The notes under the pieces: generated by a model
What the model saw: only the letters and a program-made list of their open reading frames with translations
What the model was told of the DNA's origin: nothing
Databases searched by the model: none
NCBI GenBank assembly: GCA_002840405.1
Contig: PHAR01000003.1
Span: forward strand, 65,946-129,945
Length of the DNA: 64,000 nt
Direction of reading: 5' to 3'
Source of the DNA: Deltaproteobacteria bacterium HGW-Deltaproteobacteria-8
Lineage (GTDB): Bacteria > Desulfobacterota > Desulfovibrionia > Desulfovibrionales > Desulfovibrionaceae
Shown here: piece by piece, positions 61,246-64,000 of the stretch
Layout of the letters: the number at the start of each line of letters is the position of its first letter
Position numbering within the stretch: position 1 is the stretch's first letter
Translations under genes and position numbers: made by a program

Positions 61246-63114
61246 ATGGGCCGCGCAATTCTGGGCTTGAGCGCCTACTACCACGACTCCGCAGCGGTGC
61301 TGCTGGTGGACGGGCGCATCATCGCCGCGGCCCAGGAGGAGCGCTTCACGCGCATCAAGCACGACGCGGCCTTCCCGCACCATGCGGCGCGCTTCTGCCT
61401 GGCCGAGGCCGGGCTGACCCCGGCGGACCTTGAGGCCGTGGCCTTCTACGACAAGCCCTACCTCAAGTTCGAGCGCCTGCTCGAGACCTACCACGCCTTT
61501 GCCCCGCGCGGCTTGCGCAGCTTCCTGGCGGCCATGCCCGTGTGGGTGCGCGAGAAGCTGTTCATGCGCAAGATGCTCAAGGACGAGCTGGCCAAGCTCG
61601 GGCCGGGCAAGCCGCAACTCTTCTTCCCGGAGCACCACCTGTCGCATGCGGCCAGCGCGTTCTACCCCTCGCCGTACGAAGAGGCCGCGGTGCTGACCAT
61701 TGACGGCGTGGGCGAGTGGGCCACCACCACCATTGGCAAGGGCGCTGGCAAGGACCTGACCATCCTGCGCGAACTGCACTTCCCGCATTCCCTCGGCCTG
61801 CTCTATTCGGCGCTCACGGCCTGGTGCGGCTTCAAGGTCAACTCCGGCGAGTACAAGCTCATGGGCCTGGCCCCGTATGGCATCGAGGGGTCGGAGCGCG
61901 TGGCGCGTTTTCGCCAGGTGATCCTGGACAAGATGGTGGACCTGCGCGCCGACGGCTCGCTGCTTCTGAACATGGACTATTTCGACTACGCCACCGGGCT
62001 GACCATGTGCAACGCGGCCCGCTTCGAGGCCGCCCTGGGTCTGCCCCAGCGCGCGGGCGAGTCCGAGATCACCCAGGAATACATGGACCTGGCGCTCGCC
62101 ATCCAGCAGATCACCGAGGAGGCCGTGCTGCGCATGGCCGAGACCGCCCGCGAGCTCACCGGCTCGAAGAACCTGGTCATGGCCGGGGGCGTGGCGCTGA
62201 ACTGCGTGGCCAACGGCAAGCTGCTCCAGCGCGGCACCTTCGAGAACATCTGGATCCAGCCCGCAGCGGGCGACGCGGGCGGCGCGCTGGGCGCGGCCCT
62301 GGCCGCCTGGCACATCGGCCTGGAACAGCCGCGCACGGCTCACGCCGCCGAGCCCGGCGGGGACATGATGCAGGGCGCGTATCTCGGCCCGGTCTTCTCC
62401 ACCGGCGAGATCGAGCGCACCTGCCGCCGCTTCAATGCTCCCGCCAAAAAGTACGACGACTTCCAGGTCTTGTGCTCCGAGGTGGCCGGCATGCTCGCCA
62501 CCGGCAAGGCCGTGGGCTGGTTCCAGGGCCGCATGGAGTACGGCCCGCGCGCGCTTGGCGGCCGCAGCATCCTGGGCGACCCGCGCGACCCGGCCATGCA
62601 GAAGAAGCTGAACCTCAAGATCAAGTACCGCGAGGGCTTCCGGCCCTTCGCGCCCTCGGTGCTGGAAGAGCACGCCGCAGAGTGCTTCGACCTGGACCGG
62701 CCTTCGCCGTACATGCTGCTCGTGGCCCCGGTGGCCGAGAGCCGCCGCAAGCCCCTGCCGCCAGACTACTGGACCCGGCCCATGTACGACCGCCTGTACG
62801 TCGAACGCTCGGATTTGCCCGCCATCACCCACGTGGACTTCTCCGCGCGCATCCAGAGCGTCTCCAAGGCCACCAACCCGCGCTACTGGCAGCTCATCGA
62901 CACCTTCCGGCGTGAGCAGAACTGCCCCGTGGTGGTCAACACGAGCTTCAACGTGCGCGGCGAACCCATCGTCTGCACCCCTGCCGACGCTTACGCCTGC
63001 TTCATGCGCACCGAAATGGACGCGCTGGTCCTGGGCGACTGGCTGCTCGTTAAGCAGGGACAGCCCGAATGGCGCGAAACCGGCGACTGGCGCACAAAAT
63101 TTGAGCTGGACTAG
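61246..63114 (+). CDS. NodU/CmcH/TobZ-family carbamoyltransferase
   Basis: A 622-residue protein with the two family domains. The N-terminal Kae1-like half begins ILGLSAYYHDSAAVLLVDG and has FFPEHHLSHAASAFYPSPY and LTIDGVGEW. The C-terminal half has WFQGRMEYGPRALGGRSILGDPRD, LNLKIKYREGFRPFAPSV and VVVNTSFNVRGEPIV. It transfers a carbamoyl group from carbamoyl phosphate via carbamoyl-AMP, probably onto a surface sugar. Third gene of the SxtJ-DUF5989 operon. Confidence 0.92.
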   Translation: MGRAILGLSAYYHDSAAVLLVDGRIIAAAQEERFTRIKHDAAFPHHAARFCLAEAGLTPADLEAVAFYDKPYLKFERLLETYHAFAPRGLRSFLAAMPVWVREKLFMRKMLKDELAKLGPGKPQLFFPEHHLSHAASAFYPSPYEEAAVLTIDGVGEWATTTIGKGAGKDLTILRELHFPHSLGLLYSALTAWCGFKVNSGEYKLMGLAPYGIEGSERVARFRQVILDKMVDLRADGSLLLNMDYFDYATGLTMCNAARFEAALGLPQRAGESEITQEYMDLALAIQQITEEAVLRMAETARELTGSKNLVMAGGVALNCVANGKLLQRGTFENIWIQPAAGDAGGALGAALAAWHIGLEQPRTAHAAEPGGDMMQGAYLGPVFSTGEIERTCRRFNAPAKKYDDFQVLCSEVAGMLATGKAVGWFQGRMEYGPRALGGRSILGDPRDPAMQKKLNLKIKYREGFRPFAPSVLEEHAAECFDLDRPSPYMLLVAPVAESRRKPLPPDYWTRPMYDRLYVERSDLPAITHVDFSARIQSVSKATNPRYWQLIDTFRREQNCPVVVNTSFNVRGEPIVCTPADAYACFMRTEMDALVLGDWLLVKQGQPEWRETGDWRTKFELD

Positions 63115-63120
63115 CGAATA

Positions 63121-63271
63121 GCCTCCGGCGGCCAAAGGGCCTGAGGCCCTCTGGACTCCCCATTTGGCTGCGGATTATGCGGCGGAAACCGCCGCATAAT
63201 CCGCAGCGAACAAATGAGGGGGACCGGGGGGAATCATTCCCCCCGGCGGGGTCCAGGGGCAGCGCCCCTGG
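63121..63271. repeat. Composite hairpin repeat between carbamoyltransferase and cysS
   Basis: In order: GCCTCCGGCGGCC, AGGGCCTGAGGCCCT, a perfect 19-bp stem at 63167-63207 framed by CATTTG/CAAATG, CCGGGGGGAAT hairpin at 63224-63246, and a CCAGGGGC hairpin at 63253-63271. Same order as 48953-49150, but the sequence of the central stem differs, showing module shape conserved over sequence. Confidence 0.8.
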
Positions 63272-63335
63272 GTGGCAGTGCGGGGGCGTCGCCCCTGGGC
63301 TGCGCAGCATGAACACAGAACACCTTGGAGTTTGA

Positions 63336-64000
63336 ATGCGTCTGTACAACACCCTGGGCCGGACCAAGCAGGACTTTGTCCCGCAGCGCGGCAACGATGT
63401 TTCCCTGTATGTCTGCGGCATCACAGCATATGATTTGTGCCATGTTGGCCATGCGCGCAGCGCCGTGGTCTTTGACGTGCTGGTGCGCTATCTGCGGCAC
63501 AAGGGCTACAACCTGACCTTTGTGCGCAACTTCACCGATGTGGACGACAAGATCATCAAGCGCGCCAACGAGGTGGGCGTCTCCTCCCAGGAGCTGGCGG
63601 AGAAGTACATCCAGGAGTTCTACGTGGACATGGACGCGCTGAACGTCCTGCGTGCCGACGTGGAGCCCAAGTGCACCGAGCACATCGCCGAAATGATCAC
63701 GCTCACGCAGCAGCTCATCGACAAGGACCACGCCTACGCGACCCTGTCGGGTGATGTGTACTTCAAGGTGCGCAGCTTCGAGGGCTACGGCAAGTTGTCG
63801 GGCCGCAACATCGAGGACTTGATGAGCGGCGCGCGGGTCGAACCCGGCGAGGAGAAGGCCGACCCTCTGGACTTCGCCCTGTGGAAGGCCGCCAAGCCCG
63901 GCGAGCCCTTCTGGGAAAGCCCCTGGGGCAAGGGCCGCCCGGGCTGGCACCTGGAGTGCAGCGCCATGAGCGAGAAGTACATGCCCCTGCCGCTGGACAT
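63336..64000 (+). CDS. cysS: Cysteinyl-tRNA synthetase (3' truncated by window)
   Basis: The first 221 residues are present. [16 protein letters not shown], zinc Cys in [10 protein letters not shown], the HIGH-type motif [22 protein letters not shown] and the second zinc region with Cys in [10 protein letters not shown] are all intact. It charges tRNA-Cys. ispDF followed by cysS is a familiar order, here interrupted by element B and the carbamoyltransferase operon. Confidence 0.96.
   Translation, partial: MRLYNTLGRTKQDFVPQRGNDVSLYVCGITAYDLCHVGHARSAVVFDVLVRYLRHKGYNLTFVRNFTDVDDKIIKRANEVGVSSQELAEKYIQEFYVDMDALNVLRADVEPKCTEHIAEMITLTQQLIDKDHAYATLSGDVYFKVRSFEGYGKLSGRNIEDLMSGARVEPGEEKADPLDFALWKAAKPGEPFWESPWGKGRPGWHLECSAMSEKYMPLPLD

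Overview
The window is one continuous stretch of a GC-rich bacterial chromosome, with dense gene packing and many ATGA-type overlaps. The gene set fits a strictly anaerobic, sulfate-reducer-like deltaproteobacterium (Desulfovibrionales): a tungsten-type aldehyde:ferredoxin oxidoreductase with its ferredoxin, a selenocysteine-containing SelD, a cobalamin gene fusion, a PatZ/Acs pair, a UbiA-family prenyltransferase and many two-component and c-di-GMP proteins. The taxonomic call is inference from gene content; no 16S rRNA gene is present.

Layout. 1-930: the 3' end of an RHS polymorphic toxin with a phospholipase A2-like tip, a small membrane protein that is probably its immunity partner, a terminator and a displaced scrap of RHS core. 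978-4108: thioredoxin 2, a cyclic-nucleotide-binding protein, a dtd-queD operon and a TIM-barrel protein. 4229-7087: a CobD-CobQ fusion. 7089-7655: non-coding repeats including a MITE-like element whose inverted relative lies at 60142-60505. 7665-12769: signalling genes (coiled-coil kinase-like protein, HDOD protein, diguanylate cyclase). 12851-21436: GH17-like membrane protein, RNA m5C methyltransferase, VCBS/FG-GAP protein, pseudouridine synthase, BON and NlpC/P60 lipoproteins, and a NeuB-family synthase. 21565-25859: three tandem periplasmic binding protein genes (two broken) feeding a histidine kinase and a response regulator. 26001-31532: a small membrane protein, a symporter-histidine kinase fusion and an HD-GYP regulator. 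31723-40465: AOR/ferredoxin, PatZ-like acetyltransferase, old yellow enzyme and acetyl-CoA synthetase. 40713-45673: MscS, UbiA, YdcZ, MtgA and CorA on the minus strand. 45812-45889: another RHS core relic. 46503-47582: selD with an in-frame UGA and a candidate SECIS hairpin. 47596-56173: class II photolyase, a sigma-54 activator with a pseudo-receiver, then a surface-sugar operon (deacetylase-GT4 fusion, GT2, YkgJ-like protein, RfaE2). 56276-58868: tRNA-Met, NIF3-like protein, zinc-ribbon protein and RNase P RNA. 58868-64000: ispDF, element B, the SxtJ-DUF5989-carbamoyltransferase trio and the start of cysS.

Functional themes are acetate/acetyl-CoA handling (AOR, PatZ, Acs, possibly the symporter-kinase), envelope and surface polysaccharide building, selenium use, and isoprenoid/quinone and cobalamin synthesis. 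Intergenic gaps are unusually rich in long perfect hairpins built from a small set of recurring modules. The most notable items are the selenoprotein SelD, the RHS-PLA2 toxin locus with scattered RHS relics, the CobD-CobQ fusion, the MITE-like inverted repeat pair, and the tandem binding-protein genes whose two lesions start at the same point.
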